Of a DNA stretch of 5,178 nucleotides, positions 1 to 5,178 are shown in pieces; position 1 is the stretch's first letter, and every line of letters starts with the position of its first letter. A program made the position numbers and the translations under genes. The notes under the pieces are model-generated. The model was not told where the DNA came from. It saw nothing but the letters and a program-made list of their open reading frames with translations, and did no database searches. The DNA is from Anaerolineales bacterium UBA2232 (lineage in GTDB: Bacteria > Chloroflexota > Anaerolineae > UBA2200): positions 1 through 5,178 of the forward strand of contig DDYO01000109.1 in assembly GCA_002348045.1 (NCBI GenBank). The letters are read 5' to 3'.

Positions 1-711
1 AATCAGCTCATTCCCGGAGCGTCCGATTTCATTCAGCGGCTGCGGGAGCGGGGCAGCAAGTTCCTTATCCTGACCAACAACTCCATGTGCACCCCTGCCG
101 ACCTCCAGCACAGGCTCCAAGTCCTGGGATTGACCATCCCCGTGGGCCTATTCTTTACCTCCGCTCTGGCGACGGCCCAGTTCCTGAACTCCCAGAGACC
201 GGCGGGCACGGCATTTGCCATCGGCGAAAGCGGCCTCACCAGCGCCCTCCACGACATCGGTTACATCCTTACCGACCATACTCCCGATTACGTGGTCCTC
301 GGAGAGACCAATGCCTACAGCTATGATCGTATCAAGCACGCCGTCCGCCTGGTATCAGCGGGCGCGCGCTTCATCGCCACCAACCCCGATGTCAACGGCC
401 CGGGTGAGGGAGGGATCGTGCCAGCCTGTGGCGCCATGGCCGCTCTCATCGAAAAGGCGACCGGCATCAAGCCCTATTTTGTCGGCAAACCCAACCCCTT
501 GATGATGCGCAACGCCCTCCGCTACCTTCAGGAGCACTCTGAGAACGCCATCATGGTAGGCGACCGAATGGACACCGACATGGTCTCCGGTATTGAAAGC
601 GGCATGGAGACGATCTTGGTCCTGAGCGGCGTGACCCGTGAGGAGCAGGTGAGTCGCTTCCCATACCTGCCGCACCATGTCCTGCCATCGGTAGCCCAAA
701 TCCAACCCTAG
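1..711 (+). CDS. nagD: NagD-type HAD-IIA family phosphatase (5' partial)
   Basis: Cytoplasmic phosphatase of the haloacid dehalogenase superfamily, subfamily IIA; E. coli NagD acts on UMP and other nucleotide monophosphates. The frame is open from base 1 and ends at TAG 709-711, giving 236 visible residues; family members are about 250-260, so about 20 N-terminal residues are missing. These would include motif I (DxDGV) with the catalytic aspartate. Visible: motif II LTNNS (residues 24-28), the cap-domain segments FAIGES and VVLGET, then FIATNPD, PACGAM, the motif III lysine in VGKPNP (codon 487-489), and motif [10 protein letters not shown] with its two metal-binding aspartates (first codon 562-564). 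The ending [10 protein letters not shown]...PSVAQI closely follows my memory of E. coli NagD. ATG 85 is internal, because motif II lies before it. The family is secure; the exact substrate in this organism is not. No link to the next gene is evident: 183 non-coding bases follow. Confidence 0.93.
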   Translation, partial: NQLIPGASDFIQRLRERGSKFLILTNNSMCTPADLQHRLQVLGLTIPVGLFFTSALATAQFLNSQRPAGTAFAIGESGLTSALHDIGYILTDHTPDYVVLGETNAYSYDRIKHAVRLVSAGARFIATNPDVNGPGEGGIVPACGAMAALIEKATGIKPYFVGKPNPLMMRNALRYLQEHSENAIMVGDRMDTDMVSGIESGMETILVLSGVTREEQVSRFPYLPHHVLPSVAQIQP

Positions 712-764
712 TGCGGCGGATGGCAGCTCCCATTCGACCGCAGACAGAGCCCAGGCGGTTACCT

Positions 765-777
765 GCCGGGGCCCGGC
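765..777 (+). repeat. GC-rich inverted repeat in the gap after the phosphatase gene
   Basis: GCCGGGGCCCGGC is a 13-base near-perfect palindrome around one central base. It could form a 4-bp GC stem with a 5-base loop. No T-run follows, so it is not a standard intrinsic terminator. It sits 54 bases past the phosphatase stop and 48 bases before the predicted -35 box; its role, if any, is unknown. Confidence 0.3.
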
Positions 778-794
778 CCGATCTGCACGGTGAA

Positions 795-823
795 CCTGGC
801 CCAACGCCCACACTCCTGGCCCA
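795..823 (+). promoter_or_regulatory. 9-bp direct repeat upstream of promoter, candidate operator
   Basis: CCTGGCCCA occurs exactly at 795-803 and 815-823. The start-to-start distance is 20 bp, about two turns of the DNA helix, so both copies face the same side. The second copy ends one base before the predicted -35 hexamer at 825, which is where activators that contact RNA polymerase often bind. The repeat is seen directly; a regulatory role is inference. In GC-rich DNA a 9-bp repeat can also arise by chance. Confidence 0.35.
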
Positions 824-824
824 C

Positions 825-852
825 TTGACCAGACTTCCCTCCAGTGTAGAAT
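825..852 (+). promoter_or_regulatory. Candidate sigma70-type promoter for the lipoprotein-protease unit
   Basis: TTGACC at 825-830 (5 of 6 matches to TTGACA) is followed after 16 bp by TAGAAT at 847-852 (5 of 6 matches to TATAAT). Transcription would begin near 859, giving a leader of about 36 bases before the TTG start at 895. It lies in the 183-base gap 712-894, otherwise non-coding, and it is the only well-spaced pair of hexamers I found there. The prediction rests on sequence alone and assumes that the host housekeeping sigma factor uses the usual consensus. Confidence 0.55.
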
Positions 853-882
853 CCACTTGAGCACTTGGGACCCGACTTGAAT

Positions 883-887
883 GGAGG
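883..887 (+). promoter_or_regulatory. Ribosome binding site selecting TTG 895
   Basis: GGAGG is followed after 7 bases by TTG at 895-897. This decides among the in-frame TTG codons at 865, 877 and 895. The two upstream candidates lack a comparable purine-rich site, and 865 would lie only about 6 bases from the predicted transcript start. Confidence 0.7.
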
Positions 888-894
888 CAGCCCC

Positions 895-2628
895 TTGAAC
901 GGCAACCGCCCTGCGGTCTCGACCGGTCGCGGCAACTGGTTCATCGTCGTCATCGCCTTGCTGGCGACGGTCCTGTCATCGTGCCAATCGTGGCGTTCTA
1001 CGCCAACTGCCGCGTCGCCCACGCCGACTGCCGTCCTGCTTCCCTCACCCATGCCCACCAACAGCCCGGCGCCGGATCCCAGCCCTACTCTGTCTGCCTC
1101 TGTACTGCGCATCGGCTGGCTTGCCGCTCCCAGCCTCAATCCGTTCGCGCTTCATCCCGGCTCAGAGGATACTCTCACCCAGCTGCTCTACGACTCCCTG
1201 ATCTATCGTGTGCTGGACAACACCTTTGCTCCCTCGCTGGCCCGTGCTTGGGAAACCACTGACGACGGTACCACCTGGCGCATCGAGTTGAACGAGCCGG
1301 TGCTGGCTCACGACGGCTTGCCCTTGACCCTCGAGGATGTGGCCTTTTCGCTGCAGCTCTTTCGTGGTCACCCCAAATTCCGTCGCTTGAGCGGGCCTGC
1401 CGACCTTCAGCAAGTAGAACGGGAGGACGCTTCGAACATCCTCTTGACCATGTCGGAACCGGTCGCCGCCATTGAGCCCTACCTCTTCTGGCTCCCGATC
1501 GTGCCCCACCGCATATGGCAGGGTGTCGCTGTCAATACCGGCGTGAGCCTTGACCCCGCGCTGCTGGTCGGCAGCGGGCCGTTTCGCCTGGATCCCTCCA
1601 GCACCCCGCAGCGGGTCATCCTCAGGGCCAACCCAACCTACCGCTTGGGCTCGCCCGTAGTCGGGACAGTAGAGTTCCTGACCTACACTGACCCCCAGAG
1701 CCTTTCCCAGGCCCTCGTCGACGGCGAGGTGGAGCTGATCACCCATGTGAGCTATGGGGAGCTGCCTCGCCTCACCGCCGAGCCCACGGTCCAGATCGTC
1801 TCCGGCGCCGGCCTGCACTCCCGCACGTTGGTCTTTAACCTGTCCGCTTCGCCCACCACGCCGGGCCAGTCGGCGCTGGCTGACCTCCGGGTCCGCCAGG
1901 CCATCGCCCATGCCGTGGACCGCCAACAGTGGATTGATCTGGCTCTGAGCGGCTCCGCGAGTCCAGGCCGCAGCGTCGTGCCCCCCTCCCTGACCGCTTG
2001 GTTTGATCCGTCTATCTCCGACGCTCCCTTCAACCTCACCCTGGCCAGGCAGGCTTTGGAGACAGCCGGATACCGTGACACCGATGGCGATGGATTCCGC
2101 GAGGTTCCGGTCAGCCGCCAGCCGCTGCACCTGCGCCTCGCCCTGCCAGCGGATCCCGACATTGCGGGTCGAGAAGCGGACCTGTTGGTCGAGTGGTTTC
2201 GTCAGGTCGGCATCCGCCTGACCGTGGAGAGCCTCTCTGTCCACACGCTGTCTGAAGCCGGCTGCCCCGGGTGCGACTACGATCTGATTCTGGTCGACTG
2301 GGAAGGCGGTCCTGACCCCACCAGCCATTTCTCGCCATGGACCTCGGAAGCGATTTCCGGAGGCACCAACCTCGGCGGCTTCTCCAGCCCGGGTTATGAC
2401 GAGCTCTTCCGGCAGCAGGCCGCTACGATTGACCAGGAGGCGCGCCGGCGACTGGTGTGGGACCTCCAGGCCCTGTGGATCAAGGAGCGACCGGGCATCG
2501 TGCTCTACTATCGGCCCACCTTCCAAGCCTACCGCAAGGACCGCTTCTCCGGATGGCTATACGTACCCAACGGCGCGATCTCGCTGGCTGACCCTCGGTC
2601 CCTGGTCCAGGTCGCTCCGGTGCCGTAG
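895..2628 (+). CDS. ABC transporter substrate-binding lipoprotein, family 5 (peptide/nickel type)
   Basis: Extracytoplasmic solute-binding protein of the SBP_bac_5 (DppA/OppA) family, which delivers peptides or similar ligands to an ABC permease. From TTG 895 it has 577 residues, normal for the family. The N-terminus has Arg residues, a hydrophobic run (FIVVIALLATVL) and the lipobox LSSC with lipidation Cys30 (codon 982-984), so it should be a membrane-anchored lipoprotein. A Thr/Pro/Ser-rich spacer (about residues 35-69) holds the binding domain away from the membrane. Family landmarks: LYDSLIY and APSLARAWE near the start, VGSGPF (225-230), VRQAIAHAVDR (333-343), DTDGDGFRE (395-403), YDLILVDW (462-469), YDELFRQQ (501-508) and PGIVLYYRP near the end. 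The only other cysteines form CPGC (457-460). No permease or ATPase gene lies in the window. The protease gene begins 12 bases after the stop, so the two are probably co-transcribed. The ligand cannot be read from sequence; peptide is the best guess from family and neighbour. A start at TTG 865 would add 10 residues. Confidence 0.92.
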   Translation: MNGNRPAVSTGRGNWFIVVIALLATVLSSCQSWRSTPTAASPTPTAVLLPSPMPTNSPAPDPSPTLSASVLRIGWLAAPSLNPFALHPGSEDTLTQLLYDSLIYRVLDNTFAPSLARAWETTDDGTTWRIELNEPVLAHDGLPLTLEDVAFSLQLFRGHPKFRRLSGPADLQQVEREDASNILLTMSEPVAAIEPYLFWLPIVPHRIWQGVAVNTGVSLDPALLVGSGPFRLDPSSTPQRVILRANPTYRLGSPVVGTVEFLTYTDPQSLSQALVDGEVELITHVSYGELPRLTAEPTVQIVSGAGLHSRTLVFNLSASPTTPGQSALADLRVRQAIAHAVDRQQWIDLALSGSASPGRSVVPPSLTAWFDPSISDAPFNLTLARQALETAGYRDTDGDGFREVPVSRQPLHLRLALPADPDIAGREADLLVEWFRQVGIRLTVESLSVHTLSEAGCPGCDYDLILVDWEGGPDPTSHFSPWTSEAISGGTNLGGFSSPGYDELFRQQAATIDQEARRRLVWDLQALWIKERPGIVLYYRPTFQAYRKDRFSGWLYVPNGAISLADPRSLVQVAPVP

Positions 2629-2640
2629 GGAAATCGACCC

Positions 2641-5031
2641 ATGTCGCACCGACTGACCAGAGCCGTCCAGGTTACTCTCCGCTCCTCCATGGTAGCCCTC
2701 CTTGTCCTCATCGCTGCCGTGCCGCCCTCGACGGCATCCGTACCCTTTGACGTCTTCCCAGAACAACCGCTAGCTCCACAAACATTCGTCCTGGACAGCA
2801 CCCTCCGCCTGCTCCAGGACCTGCGCGCTCGCAGCCATAGTTCGGTTGGCGCTCAGGCACTCGTGGCTTCCCCTGAAGTGCCCATCACTATTCGCTGGAG
2901 CGCCGGCGTGCAGGCGGCCAGCCTTGACTCGTTGGAATCCAGCCTCGGCGTGCGGTTCCAGCGCGTCGATGGGCAGGTGGTGCGCATGGGGCGCATTTCC
3001 GCGGCCAGCGCGCCCTGGGATGCTCTGGACTCCCTCGCCTCTTGGCCCGGGGTCGAGAGGGTGGACTCCGTCTGGAAACCCGCCGTACTGTCGACCCTGG
3101 ACGTGAGCGTCCCCGAAGTGCGCGCCGACACCGTCTGGACGTGGACGGACGGCGTCAGCCTGCCCATTACCGGCAGGGGCGTTACCGTGGCCAGCTTTGA
3201 CACCGGCATCGACGTCTACCACCCGGACTTTTGGCGCCCCGATGGCGGCAGGTACTCCTGGATCGACACCAACCTCAATGGTGTGTTCAATCCAGGCTTG
3301 GACGCCGTGGACCTCGACGGGGATGGGCTGCCCGCCACCACTGAAACCCTGGGCATCCTTCACAGCACGGCGCGACTGGGTGAGCCCTCCATTCCGGGGC
3401 TGTCACCCATCGAGTTCAGCGCCAGCAGCGACTGGCTCTACAATGATGCCAATCGCAACGGCTTGCGGGACGCTGGCCCAGCGTCCGGCTTTGGCGAGGC
3501 CAGCCCTAGCTTTGGCGAGCGTCTCTTTGTGGTGAAGGACGAGAATGCCAACGGAGCTCTGGACCCCGGCGAGGTGCTGCTGGCGCTGGGCACCAGCAAG
3601 ATCGCCCGCATCCTGGGTCCCGAAGGCCGCGAGTACGTACGAGGCGTGGACTTGAGCCTGTCACCGGGCGACGGCCAGCTGTTGGGTCACGGCACGGCGG
3701 CCGCCAGCATCCTGGCAGCGGCCCATCCTGGCTTCCACCGCTGGGTTGGGGTCGCTCCCGAGATGACCATCCTCGTAGCTGATCGGATGGGGAACCCGTA
3801 CACCGACTACATCCCATGGGCGGCTGAGCATGGCGCCCAGGTAATGCTCTACGAGTTTGGTAGCTATGTCCAGGAGTTCCTGGACGGGTCCTCCAACCTC
3901 GAGCAAATGCTGGACTATTACGCCGAACAGGGCATAGTACAGGTTGTCCCCGCAGGCAACCTCGCCAGTTCTGCTAAACACGCCCATGTTGTACTGCCCA
4001 TGCAGGGCAGCGCTGACCTGCCCTGGCACGTGCCCTTTGGCCTGGCCATCGAAAGGACCTGGATCAGCATCCTGTGGCGCGGCAGTCTCAATGCCATCAG
4101 CGCACGTCTGACCTCGCCGGGTGGCGCCAGCGCCCTCCTTCCCGCCGAGGGCGCCATTCTCCTGGATGGACACTATGTTGCAGTCCAGAAGGACTTCTCG
4201 TCCAGGGGCACATCACGCCTCGATATTTACCTGGATCGAGACCAGGGAGGACCTGTCCGCGAGGGGCGTTGGGTCCTGGGCCTCGTCAGCCAGGGATTCA
4301 ATTGGCTCAGCACCCATGCCTACGTCTTTGACAGCATCGGCGACTGGGAGCTTGGTGTAGGCTTTGACCCTGCCGTGACCGATGCCATGTATTCCGTGAC
4401 CTCTCCGGCCACCGCCGACAGCGCCCTTGCCGTGGCCTCCTACAACACCCGGGGTCGCGAAGGGGGACTGGTCGGCGGCCTCTCCGCCTTCAGCGGTCAG
4501 GGACCCCGACTGGACGGCCAGGCCGTCATTGACATCGCTGCCCCTGGAGGCTATGACATCGTTGCCGCCAGTCCCAAGGATCTATCGGGAGGTCGGATTG
4601 GTCAGTACTCCTGGTTCAGCGGCACCAGTGCTGCAGCGCCGCACGTCGCGGGGGCCGCCGCTCTGCTCCTGCAGGCCGATCCGGACCTTACGCCCAGGCA
4701 GATACGCGATCTTCTCCATGCAACTGGGCGCCGTGATTCGTTCACCGGCGTCGTCCCTAACTCAAGCTGGGGTTATGGCAAGTTGAACGTGGCTGCCGCG
4801 GTTGCGACCGTGCTCGCCAACGCCACGCCCACCCCCACCCCAATCCAAACGCCCACGTCGACAGCGACTCCCACCATCACCGCCACCCCATCGCGCACCG
4901 GCACCCCCACCGCCACTGCGACAATAACCCGGACGCCGACCCGGACCCGCACCCCCACCCGTTCGCCGACGCCCAGGGCCCGGGTGTTCCTGCCTATCGT
5001 GTGGTTCCCAGGGAACGAACCCAATGATTGA
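2641..5031 (+). CDS. Secreted subtilisin-family (S8) serine protease with Thr/Pro-rich tail
   Basis: Exported endopeptidase of the subtilase family, 796 residues. ATG 2641 is preceded by AGGGA at 2627-2631, overlapping the stop of the lipoprotein gene. Residues 1-32 form a signal peptide: basic start, hydrophobic SMVALLVLIAAV, likely cleavage after STA (Ala32). Residues about 80-146 look like an inhibitory propeptide, ending GVERVDSVWKP. The triad is complete: Asp187 in FDTGID (codon 3199-3201), His350 in GHGT (3688-3690), Ser663 in GTSAAAPH (4627-4629); oxyanion Asn440 is in PAGN. The Asp-His gap is 163 residues and the Asn-Ser gap 223, against about 32 and 66 in subtilisin, so two insertions are present. 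The first carries three EF-hand-like loops, likely for calcium; the second is probably a beta-sandwich, as in Csp-like clostridial subtilases. A Thr/Pro tract (729-778) then leads to RVFLPIVW near the end. I saw no cysteine. It probably acts outside the cell or on its surface, supplying peptides to the neighbouring binding protein; that role is inference. Confidence 0.95.
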   Translation: MSHRLTRAVQVTLRSSMVALLVLIAAVPPSTASVPFDVFPEQPLAPQTFVLDSTLRLLQDLRARSHSSVGAQALVASPEVPITIRWSAGVQAASLDSLESSLGVRFQRVDGQVVRMGRISAASAPWDALDSLASWPGVERVDSVWKPAVLSTLDVSVPEVRADTVWTWTDGVSLPITGRGVTVASFDTGIDVYHPDFWRPDGGRYSWIDTNLNGVFNPGLDAVDLDGDGLPATTETLGILHSTARLGEPSIPGLSPIEFSASSDWLYNDANRNGLRDAGPASGFGEASPSFGERLFVVKDENANGALDPGEVLLALGTSKIARILGPEGREYVRGVDLSLSPGDGQLLGHGTAAASILAAAHPGFHRWVGVAPEMTILVADRMGNPYTDYIPWAAEHGAQVMLYEFGSYVQEFLDGSSNLEQMLDYYAEQGIVQVVPAGNLASSAKHAHVVLPMQGSADLPWHVPFGLAIERTWISILWRGSLNAISARLTSPGGASALLPAEGAILLDGHYVAVQKDFSSRGTSRLDIYLDRDQGGPVREGRWVLGLVSQGFNWLSTHAYVFDSIGDWELGVGFDPAVTDAMYSVTSPATADSALAVASYNTRGREGGLVGGLSAFSGQGPRLDGQAVIDIAAPGGYDIVAASPKDLSGGRIGQYSWFSGTSAAAPHVAGAAALLLQADPDLTPRQIRDLLHATGRRDSFTGVVPNSSWGYGKLNVAAAVATVLANATPTPTPIQTPTSTATPTITATPSRTGTPTATATITRTPTRTRTPTRSPTPRARVFLPIVWFPGNEPND
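4825..4974 (+). repeat. Thr/Pro-rich low-complexity coding tract
   Basis: About 50 codons (protease residues 729-778) are mostly Thr and Pro, with Ala, Ser, Arg and Ile interspersed. At DNA level this is an imperfect ACN-CCN array rich in C. The reading frame stays open through it, so it encodes an extended linker rather than being a non-coding satellite. It separates the catalytic domain from the last 18 residues. The charge shifts along it: the first half is neutral, while the second half has several Arg (RTPTRTRTPTR). Such tracts can expand or contract by slippage and may be O-glycosylated; both points are general knowledge, not shown here. Confidence 0.85.
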
Positions 5032-5036
5032 CCTAT

Positions 5037-5065
5037 TTGCGGCTGCCATGTTGTGCCGTTACAAT
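5037..5065 (+). promoter_or_regulatory. Candidate promoter for galU
   Basis: TACAAT at 5060-5065 matches TATAAT at 5 of 6 positions. At 17 bp upstream stands TTGCGG (5037-5042), a weak -35 matching only its TTG. Transcription would start near 5072, leaving a leader of about 29 bases. It lies in the 69-base gap after the protease stop. With no recognisable terminator in this gap, read-through from the upstream unit is also possible. Confidence 0.4.
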
Positions 5066-5091
5066 GGCTGCAGAGGGTTTCGAACCCGGTC

Positions 5092-5097
5092 AGGAGG
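5092..5097 (+). promoter_or_regulatory. Ribosome binding site of galU
   Basis: AGGAGG, within AGGAGGAG, precedes ATG 5101. Spacing is short at 3 bases, or 5 if the core is read as GGAG at 5093-5096. The match to the anti-Shine-Dalgarno sequence is strong and no other in-frame start is better placed; GTG 5110 would be 12 bases away. Confidence 0.7.
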
Positions 5098-5100
5098 AGC

Positions 5101-5178
5101 ATGAGCATTGTGGAACCGATTATCAAGGCTGTGATCCCGGTTGGTGGGCTCGGTGCTCGCCTGCTTCCCGCCACCAAG
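5101..5178 (+). CDS. galU: UTP-glucose-1-phosphate uridylyltransferase (GalU type), 3' partial
   Basis: Cytoplasmic enzyme that makes UDP-glucose from UTP and glucose-1-phosphate, feeding cell-envelope and exopolysaccharide glycan synthesis. Only 26 codons are visible before the window ends. They read KAVIPVGGLGARLLPATK after a short lead, matching the start of GalU proteins (E. coli: KAVIPVAGLGTRMLPATK, from memory). The Gly-rich loop with Arg20 binds the nucleotide in this family, and LPATK separates GalU from RmlA-type nucleotidyltransferases, which have a different residue run here. The loop has Ala19 where Thr is usual, so a GalU-like paralogue is possible. The reading frame is open to base 178 of the last line, so nothing suggests a break. 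Confidence 0.82.
   Translation, partial: MSIVEPIIKAVIPVGGLGARLLPATK

Noticed and set aside
85..87. ATG 85 as the start of the phosphatase
   Set aside because: The frame is open back to base 1 and encodes motif II (LTNNS) before this ATG, so the gene begins upstream of the window.
765..777. GC palindrome as an intrinsic terminator of the phosphatase gene
   Set aside because: No run of T follows it and the perfect pairing leaves only a one-base loop, or a short stem if a larger loop is allowed.
355..864. A 169-codon minus-strand open frame spanning the phosphatase end and the gap
   Set aside because: It overlaps conserved HAD motifs III and IV on the other strand, shows no family motif, and would run through the predicted promoter.
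1162..2526. A 454-codon open frame on the minus strand opposite the binding-protein gene
   Set aside because: It is antisense to a clear family 5 binding protein. Long antisense frames are common in GC-rich genes; its translation has no recognisable motif, and it is Gly/Arg/Gln-rich as expected of a shadow.
4825..4974. C-rich repeat tract as a CRISPR array or non-coding satellite
   Set aside because: Units are irregular, there are no spacers of fixed size, and the frame is open and continuous with the protease.
5028..5033. TTGACC overlapping the protease stop as the -35 box of galU
   Set aside because: The distance to the TACAAT box at 5060 is 26 bp, too long for a sigma70-type promoter.
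5064..5066. ATG 5064 as an alternative start for the last gene
   Set aside because: It is out of frame with the GalU motif, has no Shine-Dalgarno site and lies within the candidate -10 region.
5075..5087. GGGTTTCGAACCC as the T-arm of a tRNA
   Set aside because: The sequence resembles a T-loop but has one extra base, and no acceptor stem, D-arm or anticodon arm can be placed around it.
4773..5177. Minus-strand open frame with a Val/Gly repeat resembling a structural protein
   Set aside because: The Val/Gly repeats are the reverse complement of the Thr/Pro codons in the protease tail; it also overlaps the start of galU.

Overview
The window is GC-rich bacterial chromosome with four protein-coding genes, all on the + strand and packed closely. 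No RNA gene, mobile element or CRISPR array was seen. Two traits suggest a Chloroflexota (Anaerolineae-like) bacterium: Thr/Pro-rich low-complexity linkers on both exported proteins, and a protease C-terminus that follows such a linker with an aromatic-Leu-Pro-hydrophobic motif (VFLPIVW). This assignment is inference from protein style, not from a marker gene.

Layout. Positions 1-711 hold the 3' part of a NagD-type HAD-IIA phosphatase whose N-terminus, with the nucleophile motif, lies upstream of the window. Positions 712-894 are a non-coding gap with a plausible sigma70-type promoter (TTGACC, 16 bp, TAGAAT) and, just upstream of it, a 9-bp direct repeat at a 20-bp period that could be an operator. 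Positions 895-2628 encode a family 5 (peptide/nickel type) ABC substrate-binding lipoprotein, probably starting at TTG 895. Twelve bases later, 2641-5031 encode a secreted subtilisin-family (S8) protease with an intact Asp/His/Ser triad, two large insertions in the catalytic domain and a Thr/Pro-rich tail. A short gap (5032-5100) with a candidate promoter and a strong Shine-Dalgarno site leads into the first 26 codons of a GalU-type UTP-glucose-1-phosphate uridylyltransferase, which runs off the window.

How the genes may work together. The lipoprotein and the protease look like a two-gene transcription unit. A simple reading is that the protease cuts extracellular protein and the membrane-anchored binding protein captures the peptides, but no permease or ATPase gene is present here, so the partner transporter must lie elsewhere or be absent. 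The flanking phosphatase and galU genes are cytoplasmic housekeeping-type enzymes that probably frame this exported pair. The most unusual object is the protease: EF-hand-like Asp/Asn/Gly loops between catalytic Asp and His, a probable beta-sandwich insertion between the oxyanion Asn and catalytic Ser, and a tail that may be a surface-retention signal. Nothing here proves a new biological system.
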